Source of the DNA: JANQRV01 sp964533785
GTDB lineage: Bacteria > Bacteroidota > Bacteroidia > Chitinophagales > Saprospiraceae
Reading direction: 5' to 3'
Assembly: GCA_964533785.1 (NCBI GenBank)
Contig: CAZHNG010000142.1
Location: 1-15,853, forward strand
Length of the DNA: 15,853 bases
Made by a program: the position numbers and the translations under genes. This document shows positions 7,322-13,565 of the stretch, in pieces. The notes below the pieces were generated by a model. That model was given only the letters and a program-made list of their open reading frames with translations. It searched no databases and was not told the DNA's origin. The stretch's first letter is position 1, and every line of letters starts with the position of its first letter.

Positions 7322-8963
7322 CAAGAACGTCCACCCCTTTCTCAAAAACAATATCCACCGGAATATTGGCATCACTCAAACGATCCAGGTCTGCTTGTAA
7401 CTGGGGGCCGATCTTGCCTTTTTCGCTAACCAGCGTAGCCACACCTTCATAATTCCCATCTCCCTGTAGAGTCAAAATTTCTTGGGAAAGAGCGGTCATC
7501 GCTTCTTCCAATTTCTCGAAATTGACGCTGTAGGTATCATCTTCCTCGCTGCGTTCAAAAGCACCGTACTCCTGGAAGAAATTAAAACGGATCATATTCG
7601 CTTTGCCGTGCGCACTGGAGGCGCCGAAACGTACCGAACGGAAAATACCGGCCATAAAGGTTACGTAATAATCCTTTAAGTCTCCTTCCAGTTCGCCCTT
7701 TTCGAATAACTGCTTGATCATGTAAAGTCCAAGAATATCGGCCTTTCCTTCTTCCAGGGCGGAAGCGTGTTCTTTCAAGGCCTTTCTTACCGTACCCTTA
7801 CCGTCGATCGTATTTTTAATCCCCAGGCCGTGTGCCACTTCGTGAAACATCGTGTTACTGAAGAAGGCATCGAAAGTAATGTGCTCACGTTGTTCGGGAG
7901 TGATCAGCACTTTGGAAATCGGTACCATGATCTTATCAAACTTGGCTCGCATGGCATTCTTCAACTGCAGGCGTCGGGTTCCTTTTTGCAATTGCACCTC
8001 CTCATCATTCGGCAGATTAATGGCAATGGTTTTACTCCCTGCATTACAATCACCCGCGTAGTAGACCACATCGTAGGCGTTCAACTCCGCATCTGTACCG
8101 GGCTTTTCCGCCTTATAGGTATTATCAACCGGCAGGCCTTCCTGTAGTTCCGGTAAGAATTCCGCATATTTGGCCAGCCGCTCGCTCCAATCCATATCTT
8201 TGATCAAAACGTAACATTCGTGGGCGGCTTTGTAGCCAAATAACTGGTCTTCATACGTTTCGATCGGACCGATGACCACATCCAGTACATTATCTTTCAT
8301 CGACATCCAGGCCAGATCGCTTGGTTGGTATTCATCGCTCAAAAAAGCATCTGCGCGTAATTCGAGGTATCTTTTGAGCGCCGCATTTTCTGCCAAATCA
8401 GCCGCTTGCCTGAGCAAATCAGCCGCCTTTTCTACTTCCGCTTTAAACATTTCACGGTAGGGAATGGTGATCAAACGGCCATTATCATCCCGACGAAGAA
8501 AAGTATACAAGCTGGATTTATCGGTCTTTTCCGTTACGTTAAATTCCTCTTTAGTCATATCCGCCGGATAGAAGTTAGCCCCGGCTGGTTTAGCACCCAC
8601 TCCATCAATGAACGGTTCATTATTATCCAGGCGGTCCCAGGGACCATAGTTTATCATGGCAAATTCCCGGGTAGCTTCGTCTTCGATACTGTTCAGAAAA
8701 GCTTCTTTGTCCCCGTAGGCTTCGTACCAGAAAAGTTCATCCATGATTTTTCCCGCTTCGATCAGAATGGGGATCATTTGCTTTTGTTTATCAGTTAGGC
8801 CACTGAGGTCCGCAGTAAGCGTAAAGGGTACATATTTGTTGAGGTTAGCCTGCATTTCGGAAATGGGCTCTTTGTCATCAGGTGTTTCCGTGGTGGTAGC
8901 TTCCTGGGTACAGGCACCGGTAAATAGTAAAAAGGTTAATAGATATAAGTTGGTTCTGATCAT
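7308..8963 (-). CDS. M49-type zinc peptidase (dipeptidyl-peptidase III-like), lipoprotein
   Basis: The 551-residue protein has a short signal peptide (LYLLTFLLFTGAC, Cys18 as likely lipidation site), so it is probably envelope-anchored. The metal site is HEVAH (374-378) with the third ligand in EEGKAD (404-409, probably E405). STVR-like GTVRKALKEHASALEEGKADILGLY is the region typical of M49 proteins related to the peptidase part of plant and bacterial Nudix-DPP III enzymes. The expected activity is removal of dipeptides from the N-terminus of short peptides. Classical M49 enzymes have a hexapeptide HEXXGH; this one has the shorter HEXXH. It is shorter than eukaryotic DPP III (about 700 residues). 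Database names for relatives vary widely (Zn-dependent hydrolase, even dihydrofolate reductase). The last codons come from a 9-bp repeat array. Confidence 0.82.
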   Translation of the reverse strand: MIRTNLYLLTFLLFTGACTQEATTTETPDDKEPISEMQANLNKYVPFTLTADLSGLTDKQKQMIPILIEAGKIMDELFWYEAYGDKEAFLNSIEDEATREFAMINYGPWDRLDNNEPFIDGVGAKPAGANFYPADMTKEEFNVTEKTDKSSLYTFLRRDDNGRLITIPYREMFKAEVEKAADLLRQAADLAENAALKRYLELRADAFLSDEYQPSDLAWMSMKDNVLDVVIGPIETYEDQLFGYKAAHECYVLIKDMDWSERLAKYAEFLPELQEGLPVDNTYKAEKPGTDAELNAYDVVYYAGDCNAGSKTIAINLPNDEEVQLQKGTRRLQLKNAMRAKFDKIMVPISKVLITPEQREHITFDAFFSNTMFHEVAHGLGIKNTIDGKGTVRKALKEHASALEEGKADILGLYMIKQLFEKGELEGDLKDYYVTFMAGIFRSVRFGASSAHGKANMIRFNFFQEYGAFERSEEDDTYSVNFEKLEEAMTALSQEILTLQGDGNYEGVATLVSEKGKIGPQLQADLDRLSDANIPVDIVFEKGVDVLGLTR

Positions 8964-9115
8964 GTTGTTTTGTGTTTTCTTGATGAAAAGGTAAGGATTT
9001 CCTTTTGTATTGGCAATAGGACACTGTTACAGGAATGCTGTTTTATTGGACGGTTACTGAGTATATCTGACTTTCCCAAGCTTACAACAATACCATAGTA
9101 TTCCGATCTGGTATC

Positions 9116-9187
9116 CCCGCCTGCTGCCTGCCGACCTAGCGGTCACGGTAGGTGGGTGCCAGCGGCCGGCAGGGTGGGCAGGTGGCA
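9116..9187. repeat. GC-rich imperfect inverted repeat, REP-like
   Basis: This block is strikingly rich in G and C inside A/T-rich flanks. CCTGCCG (9127-9133) pairs perfectly with CGGCAGG (9167-9173). Further pairing extends outward (GCCTGC with GCAGGT, about 9119-9124 and 9178-9183) and inward (CC 9135-9136 with GG 9164-9165), and a small nested hairpin GACC-TAGC-GGTC can form at 9133-9144. It occupies the divergent intergenic region 8964-9262, well upstream of the sdpR-like promoter. It looks like a dispersed palindromic (REP-type) element. No transposase for it is in the window. Confidence 0.55.
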
Positions 9188-9204
9188 TCTGATCCACCGG
9201 TTAC

Positions 9205-9235
9205 TTGACTTTGCACAAAATTATTTTTAACTTAG
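9205..9235 (+). promoter_or_regulatory. Probable promoter of the sdpR-sdpI-like operon
   Basis: TTG at 9205-9207 and TAACTTAG at 9228-9235 (one mismatch to TAnnTTTG) are 20 bases apart. The predicted transcript start falls inside the palindrome that begins at 9236, an arrangement that fits repression by a protein bound there. Confidence 0.45.
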
Positions 9236-9259
9236 TTAGATATTTGTCTAAATATCTAA
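9236..9259. promoter_or_regulatory. Palindromic operator of the sdpR-like repressor
   Basis: TTAGATATTT (9236-9245) and AAATATCTAA (9250-9259) are perfect 10-bp inverted arms around a 4-base centre GTCT. The site ends 3 bases before the likely ATG. ArsR-family dimers, including SdpR, bind such A/T-rich inverted repeats. The most economical reading is autorepression of this operon. Confidence 0.75.
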
Positions 9260-9262
9260 TTG

Positions 9263-9517
9263 ATGAATCAATTGATCAAGGCGTTGAATGATTCAACCCG
9301 GCGGGAAATATTGAATTTGCTGAAAGAAGAGGAGCTTACGGCGGGAGCGATTGCGGAACACTTCGACATTTCGAAACCCAGTATTTCTCATCATTTAGAC
9401 ATTCTCAAACAGGCGGGATTGGTGATCGCGGAGAAAAGAGGGCAATTTGTACACTATTCGATCAATACTACTGTCCTCGAAGATCTACTGCAATGGATTT
9501 TATCATTGAAAAAATAG
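9263..9517 (+). CDS. sdpR: SdpR-like ArsR-family autorepressor
   Basis: The 84-residue winged helix-turn-helix protein starts at the ATG at 9263; a TTG codon directly before it (9260) is an unlikely alternative start. DSTRREILNLL is the first helix pair and SKPSISHHLDILKQAGLV the turn and recognition helix. The wing is VIAEKRGQFVHYSI, as in ArsR proteins. There is no cysteine, so the metal-sensing sites of ArsR/SmtB are absent, which fits SdpR-type regulators. In Bacillus, SdpR represses sdpRI and is sequestered at the membrane by SdpI bound to the SdpC toxin. The gene lies 4 bases before the SdpI-like gene, clearly in an operon, and the palindrome at 9236-9259 is its likely operator. Confidence 0.85.
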   Translation: MNQLIKALNDSTRREILNLLKEEELTAGAIAEHFDISKPSISHHLDILKQAGLVIAEKRGQFVHYSINTTVLEDLLQWILSLKK

Positions 9518-9521
9518 TATC

Positions 9522-10172
9522 ATGCGTATCGACTGGCAAAAAGAAATACCCAACCTGATTTTAGTGGCACTGCCCTTTATTTACCTGGCTTTGATCTGGA
9601 ACACCTTACCGGACAAGGTCCCATTGCATTGGAATATTAATGGAGAGATTGACCGCTGGGGGACTAAATCCGAGATCCTCTTTCTTCCCTTTATGTTACC
9701 ATTGCTTACCTACGTCATTTTCCTGGTGGTTCCTTTTATTGATCCCAAAAAGCAGATCGAAAAAATGGGGGCCAAATACGACCAGCTCAAATTTATTTTG
9801 GTGTTGTTTATGTCGGCTTTATGCCTATTTATCATCTATGCCATCAAGCACCAATCTCTAATCCATACCAACATCATTTTTGCCTTTACCGGTTTGTTGT
9901 TTGCTGCACTGGGTAACTTTTTCCAAACGATCAAGCCCAACTATTTCATTGGTATTCGCACGCCCTGGACGCTGGAAGACCAGGACATTTGGCACAGAAC
10001 CCACCGTCTCAGTGGCATTGTCTGGATGGTAGGTGGTTTGTTGATCGTTGGCTTGAGCCTGATCCTTGGTCAGAACCCGCAAACCTTATTGTATCTTTAC
10101 CTCGGTATTGTTGGAGCCTTAGTCATTATTCCCATCCTCTATTCTTATCTCTTGTTTAAGCAGCACCAATAG
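9522..10172 (+). CDS. sdpI: SdpI-like membrane protein (DUF1648 plus SdpI domain)
   Basis: The 216-residue integral membrane protein has about six helices (near residues 9-28, 51-73, 90-108, 117-135, 163-183 and 188-211). Between helices 1 and 2 is the DUF1648 signature VPLHWNINGEIDRWG (33-47). Before helix 5 is the SdpI signature GIRTPWTLEDQDIWHRTHRLSG (144-165). In Bacillus subtilis SdpI gives immunity to the SdpC killing factor and takes part in signalling to SdpR. No SdpC-like toxin or sdpAB maturation genes are near, so here the pair may protect against foreign toxins or sense envelope stress. That is inference; the family assignment is firm. Confidence 0.88.
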   Translation: MRIDWQKEIPNLILVALPFIYLALIWNTLPDKVPLHWNINGEIDRWGTKSEILFLPFMLPLLTYVIFLVVPFIDPKKQIEKMGAKYDQLKFILVLFMSALCLFIIYAIKHQSLIHTNIIFAFTGLLFAALGNFFQTIKPNYFIGIRTPWTLEDQDIWHRTHRLSGIVWMVGGLLIVGLSLILGQNPQTLLYLYLGIVGALVIIPILYSYLLFKQHQ

Positions 10173-10325
10173 AGGTTTTGTTGTAATATTCATTTTTGGC
10201 AAGCTGGTAGAAATTCCGGAAGGGCAATAAGTGGTGAGGTCCATATTCTAAACCCGGATCTATAAATAACAAAAGTGTAACCTCAATCTCTCATTCTTTT
10301 TGTATACTAGTCCAAAAAACCGCGA

Positions 10326-11630
10326 ATGGAAAAGCGCTCTACCTCACGCCTTGCTGAATGGCTGGACAGACTGGCCCGCGAGAGCTGGCAACTCGAGCTG
10401 ATCATATCGGGATTTGCCATCTTTTTGTTATTGGGGATCTACGAACCATTACAGGAAATGATCCAGTCCATTAATGCGAGCAACATCAGCTGGCAATTGC
10501 GCAATGCACTGGTTTTTCCACTCATGTCATTAATGGCAGCCTGGTTCATTTTATTGATTAACCTTTGTATACATGTGGTATTCCGGGGATTGTGGATCAG
10601 TACCATAGGACTAAGATCTGTGTCGGATGATATTGATTTCGAAGCATTAAACCTACGCCCCCGATTCCAAAACTTTTTGCAAAAGCGAATTGGCAGCTTT
10701 GATCGGTACATTGAACGATTGGAACAGATCTGCAGCATTCTCTTTGCTTTTACCTTTCTCATTTTATTTATGCTATTAGCTATCGTGGGTATGATCACCT
10801 TGATGACTTTGATCAATTGGGGACTACGTGAAGGCATGGGTCTGGGTAATGCACTTTTTGTTGAGATAATAAACATCATTCTGCTAATAGGTGGCTTTCT
10901 CTACTTCATTGATTTTGTCAGTTTAGCACGCCTGAAACGCATTAGCTGGTTGGCTCCCATTTACTATCCTGTCTACCGTTTTTTTAGCCTGGTAACCTTA
11001 GCAAATCTATACCGCCCGCTCTACTACAATTTAATCGATAATCGTTTTGGCAGACGAGTGGGATTACTGCTCGTTCCTTATATCCTTTTTCTCATGATCG
11101 CCTCGTCGGTGAAGATCTTTACCGATGCATATTATCCGATTTCTCGCAATGCTATTAATTGGGGAGTAATATACTATGATGATTTGCGTCCGGAAGAGGA
11201 TCATTCAAGGTATGCAAGTATCCCTTCCCGTTACGTTGATAATGGTTACGCAGAACTTTTTTTACCTTATAACCCCAATAATGACGATGAATCTATTAAG
11301 GCCGTCTGTCCCGGTCTGACACCGGTCAAGGAAAAAGGGGTGGCGCTGGAAGGTGTCATTACTATTTCTAATTACCTTCCCTATAACCGGGATTCACTCT
11401 TACAATGTATGGGAGCTATTCACCGGGTCTTTGTTAATGACAGTCTTTTCCATAGTCCCGACTTTCGTTTTTATACTCATCCGGTACGCGACGATAATGG
11501 CCTGCTCACTATTTTGGATGTTCAATACCTTCCCCGTGGCCAGCATCTCCTGCGGGTAGAAAAACAGAGGGTCGGTGAAGATTCGCTCATTTGGGAAGCG
11601 GCCGCAAAAATCCCATTTTGGAAAGAATAA
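10326..11630 (+). CDS. Membrane protein of unknown function, five predicted helices and periplasmic C-terminal domain
   Basis: I do not recognise this 434-residue family. The N-terminus (MEKRSTSRLAEWLDRLARES) is basic and amphipathic, suggesting a cytoplasmic start. Hydrophobic segments lie near residues 24-41, 60-88, 136-166, 175-200 and 245-268. Between the second and third is a soluble, charged stretch (about 95-135). With five spans, the C-terminal 165 residues should be outside the cytoplasm; they look like a beta-rich domain ending in a strand (DSLIWEAAAKIPFWKE). The start codon is ATG with no Shine-Dalgarno sequence, and 10173-10325 upstream shows no clear promoter or gene. The stop overlaps the open frame of a glycosyl-hydrolase remnant, so the C-terminus could sit at a deletion junction, although it reads as a natural end. 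Confidence 0.75.
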   Translation: MEKRSTSRLAEWLDRLARESWQLELIISGFAIFLLLGIYEPLQEMIQSINASNISWQLRNALVFPLMSLMAAWFILLINLCIHVVFRGLWISTIGLRSVSDDIDFEALNLRPRFQNFLQKRIGSFDRYIERLEQICSILFAFTFLILFMLLAIVGMITLMTLINWGLREGMGLGNALFVEIINIILLIGGFLYFIDFVSLARLKRISWLAPIYYPVYRFFSLVTLANLYRPLYYNLIDNRFGRRVGLLLVPYILFLMIASSVKIFTDAYYPISRNAINWGVIYYDDLRPEEDHSRYASIPSRYVDNGYAELFLPYNPNNDDESIKAVCPGLTPVKEKGVALEGVITISNYLPYNRDSLLQCMGAIHRVFVNDSLFHSPDFRFYTHPVRDDNGLLTILDVQYLPRGQHLLRVEKQRVGEDSLIWEAAAKIPFWKE

Positions 11631-11893
11631 AAGAACAAATTCAAATTTATCGCTACGATATTGAAAAATACCACCATGAATTGAAGAAGATAATGACCAT
11701 GCAAGTGGACTCCAGTCTGCACCACAAAGTCTTTCCGGGTATTCTATTGCGGGTAGGAGATTATTATGCTTCCGACACCCTGCTGCGGCAAAATATCGCC
11801 GAAAACCGGAAATGGGGCATTCAGGGAGAGGTGTTCTTTTATTATGAAGGGTTAAGGAAGCATCCGCAATTTTTTGAGGGGTTGTATGATTGA
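11618..11893 (+). pseudogene. 3' remnant of a GHL10 (family-10-like glycosylhydrolase) gene
   Basis: About 92 codons are open to a stop at 11891-11893. Motifs QIYRYDIEKYHHEL, HKVFPGILLRVGDYY, NRKWGIQGEVFFYYEGL and HPQFFEGLYD resemble the C-terminal part of secreted glycosyl-hydrolase-like (GHL10, DUF187) proteins, which are normally 400-500 residues or more. Everything upstream is absent: the frame is closed by a TGA at 11576, and the preceding membrane-protein gene runs through its 5' edge in another frame. Without an ATG near its beginning and without catalytic residues it is best read as a gene fragment left by a deletion. The alternative is a small independent gene starting at a TTG (11591 or 11618). 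Similarity is from memory of the family, not a search. Confidence 0.5.
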
Positions 11894-12045
11894 TGGAGGT
11901 ATTCTGAAAAGAGAAATTGTTCTGCTGAACCATACCCAGTTACCGATTGTTGCTGAACTAATTTTTTTCCTGTAAAGGTAAACTTTAGCAGAATGCTTTC
12001 ACTTCTTCCCAGCGTTGATTTTCTCCGGAAAAAAACATAGATTTG

Positions 12046-12077
12046 TTCACGAATTAACATTGTACACGTTACGTGAA
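12046..12077. promoter_or_regulatory. Inverted repeat upstream of the AbiEi-like antitoxin gene, possible operator
   Basis: TTCACG (12046-12051) and CGTGAA (12072-12077) are inverted, with AAC and GTT as an inner pair, 11 bases before the GTG start. AbiEi-type antitoxins are known to bind inverted repeats before their own operon, so this is a candidate autoregulatory site. The arms are short. Confidence 0.4.
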
Positions 12078-12088
12078 TATCCGAAAAA

Positions 12089-13084
12089 GTGAACAAAAAA
12101 GAGACAATACAAATACATAGAATCATACATTTGCTAGAAAAAAAACTAGGTCAAACCGCAAAATGGGAGCCTGAAGCTAAAATTTTGGATGGACAACTTA
12201 TTATCTTTATAGACGATAATCAATACATCTTCCCAGTAGAACTCAAAAAGGAAATTCGTCAATATCAGATAACAAAATTAGAAGAGGAAAAAGAAAGATA
12301 TGGAGACATATTGCTGGTTGCCGATCGGATTTTCCCCAGACAGCGTAATCAATTGAGAGAAAAAGGAATTGCTTATGTAGATTCAACCGGCAACATCTAT
12401 TTAAAAAAAGACAAACTACTTATTTGGATCGACCAGCCAGCCAAAAATAAATCACCGCAGCCGGTAGTAAGTAATCGGGCCTTTACTAAGACAGGCTTAA
12501 AAGTGTTATTTCAGTTGTTACAAGATAGAAAGTTGATCAACGAGCCACAAAGAGCAATTGCTGAACGAAGTGGAGTAGCGCTAGGTAATATCCCTAAAGT
12601 AATTCAGGGTTTAAAAAAAACTGGTTTTTTATTAAGCCTAGATGGGAAACAACACCTTTGGGAAAATCGGAAAGCGCTATTAGATCGATGGGTCAAAGGA
12701 TATGAAACTACTCTTTTACCAGGACTGCAAAGNNNNNNNNNNGAGCGTTATCGGCTTGAAGGTTTGTGGAGAGATCTCGAATTAAATACAGCCCATTCCG
12801 TTTGGGGAGGGGAAGCAGGTGGAGAGATTTTAACAAATTATTTACGTGCAGAGCACCTCCTACTATTTACGGATGAAACCAGGCTGCAGTTGATAAGAAA
12901 ATACCAACTAATCCCAGATGAGGAAGGGGAGATAGAGGTACGCGAAAAGTTTTGGCCTGGTGATAAGGCCCAAAATATAGCTCCTCCTTTGCTTATTTAT
13001 GCTGACCTATTGCTTAGTGACAACCAAAGGTGCTGGGATACTGCACAAAAAATATACTATGAGTACATTGAAGACAACTTATAA
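12089..13084 (+). CDS. AbiEi-family antitoxin (type IV toxin-antitoxin), with assembly gap
   Basis: About 331 residues from a GTG start; no in-frame ATG lies nearby. The region around 132-182 (KTGLKVLFQLL then PQRAIAERSGVALGNIPKVIQGLKKTGFLL) is a winged helix-turn-helix. The C-terminal half has the hallmark SVWGGEAGGEILTNYL (237-252), then PPLLIYADLLLSDNQRCWDTAQKIYYEYI. These are features of Bacteroidota AbiEi proteins, which neutralise an AbiEii nucleotidyltransferase toxin and repress the operon. Ten N at 12733-12742 hide about 3-4 residues; the reading frame resumes correctly after them, at least by chance. The gene is visibly richer in A and T than its neighbours, suggesting acquisition from outside. 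The toxin partner directly downstream is only a stub. Confidence 0.82.
   Translation: MNKKETIQIHRIIHLLEKKLGQTAKWEPEAKILDGQLIIFIDDNQYIFPVELKKEIRQYQITKLEEEKERYGDILLVADRIFPRQRNQLREKGIAYVDSTGNIYLKKDKLLIWIDQPAKNKSPQPVVSNRAFTKTGLKVLFQLLQDRKLINEPQRAIAERSGVALGNIPKVIQGLKKTGFLLSLDGKQHLWENRKALLDRWVKGYETTLLPGLQXXXXERYRLEGLWRDLELNTAHSVWGGEAGGEILTNYLRAEHLLLFTDETRLQLIRKYQLIPDEEGEIEVREKFWPGDKAQNIAPPLLIYADLLLSDNQRCWDTAQKIYYEYIEDNL
12733..12742. other. Assembly gap (10 N)
   Basis: Ten undetermined bases lie inside the AbiEi-like gene. Ten is a common placeholder length, so the true gap size is unknown and the apparent frame continuity across it should not be over-read. Confidence 0.98.
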
Positions 13085-13193
13085 AGAACTGGCAATACCG
13101 CATTTCAAAGAAGTTTTTGAAATTATTGATGCGGTACCTCTGGAATATGCTTTTTCTATTTTGAAATCATTTGAATATGGTTTAAGCCAGTGA
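13059..13193 (+). pseudogene. Collapsed AbiEii-like toxin gene (44 codons)
   Basis: An ATG at 13059 overlaps the end of the AbiEi-like gene by 26 bases, the usual arrangement for the cognate toxin. It opens with TYKELAIPHFKEVFEIID, which resembles the beginning of AbiEii-type nucleotidyltransferase toxins. Instead of the nucleotidyltransferase core (a GS or G-A/S motif and DxD, in proteins of roughly 250 residues) it runs straight into PLEYAFSILKSFEYGLSQ and a stop, which could be the original C-terminus. I infer a large in-frame internal deletion that inactivated the toxin. The alternative is a genuine short protein. Assignment rests on position and a short N-terminal resemblance. Confidence 0.5.
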
Positions 13194-13221
13194 TCATAAC
13201 TGTTTTAGCTTAAAAGTCTTT

Positions 13222-13563
13222 TTAAATTCCTCCAAACACTTCTCCCAATTCAATCTCCAAATCCGGGAAAATGCCGACCGGTACCGTTTCGCCAATAGCA
13301 AAAGGGGTAGGACGCAAGGTCATATATTCACCCACTTCATTAAGGCGATAAGGAATGACGGTACTGTCGGTGGGGTGAACGATCCAGTATTCCCGAACAC
13401 CCGCATTTTGGTAGATGTCAAATTTATCGGTCAGGTCTTTTTTAGAGGTGGCCGGAGAAAGGATTTCGATTATCCAGTCAGGAGCGCCGTTACAACCTTG
13501 CGTATCGAGTTTGGAAAGGTCGCAGATAATAGATAAGTCAGGTTGTACGACAGTATCAATTTG
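13222..13563 (-). pseudogene. 3' remnant of a Uma2-family (DUF820) nuclease gene
   Basis: The minus strand is open for about 113 codons to a TAA at 13222-13224 and reads TVVQPDLSIICD, GCNGAPDWIIEILSPATSKKD, KFDIYQNAGVREYWIVHP and, at the end, IFPDLEIELGEVFGGI. These are the core and C-terminal motifs of Uma2-family putative PD-(D/E)xK endonucleases, about 190 residues when complete. The N-terminal third is missing: going upstream the frame enters the 3' end of the YgiQ-like gene and closes at 13594, with no suitable start codon. The gene has lost its 5' end, probably in the deletion that placed it against the YgiQ-like gene. Confidence 0.8.
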
Positions 13564-13565
13564 AC

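Noticed and set aside
9260..9262. TTG as the start codon of the SdpR-like regulator
   Set aside because: An ATG follows immediately, and the TTG adjoins the operator palindrome; the family needs no extra residue.
11610..11635. Programmed -1 frameshift joining the membrane protein to the GHL10-like tail
   Set aside because: No X XXY YYZ slippery heptamer is present in the zero frame, and the membrane protein seems to end naturally; a deletion remnant explains the tail better.
11400..11933. Minus-strand open frame of 177 codons
   Set aside because: It lies antisense to the membrane-protein gene and the GHL10 remnant, has no recognisable domain, and its composition follows the opposite strand.
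12733..12742. Frame break of the antitoxin gene at the N run
   Set aside because: The translation after the N run matches the family (SVWGGEAGG region) in the same frame, so there is no evidence of a frameshift, although the gap length is unknown.
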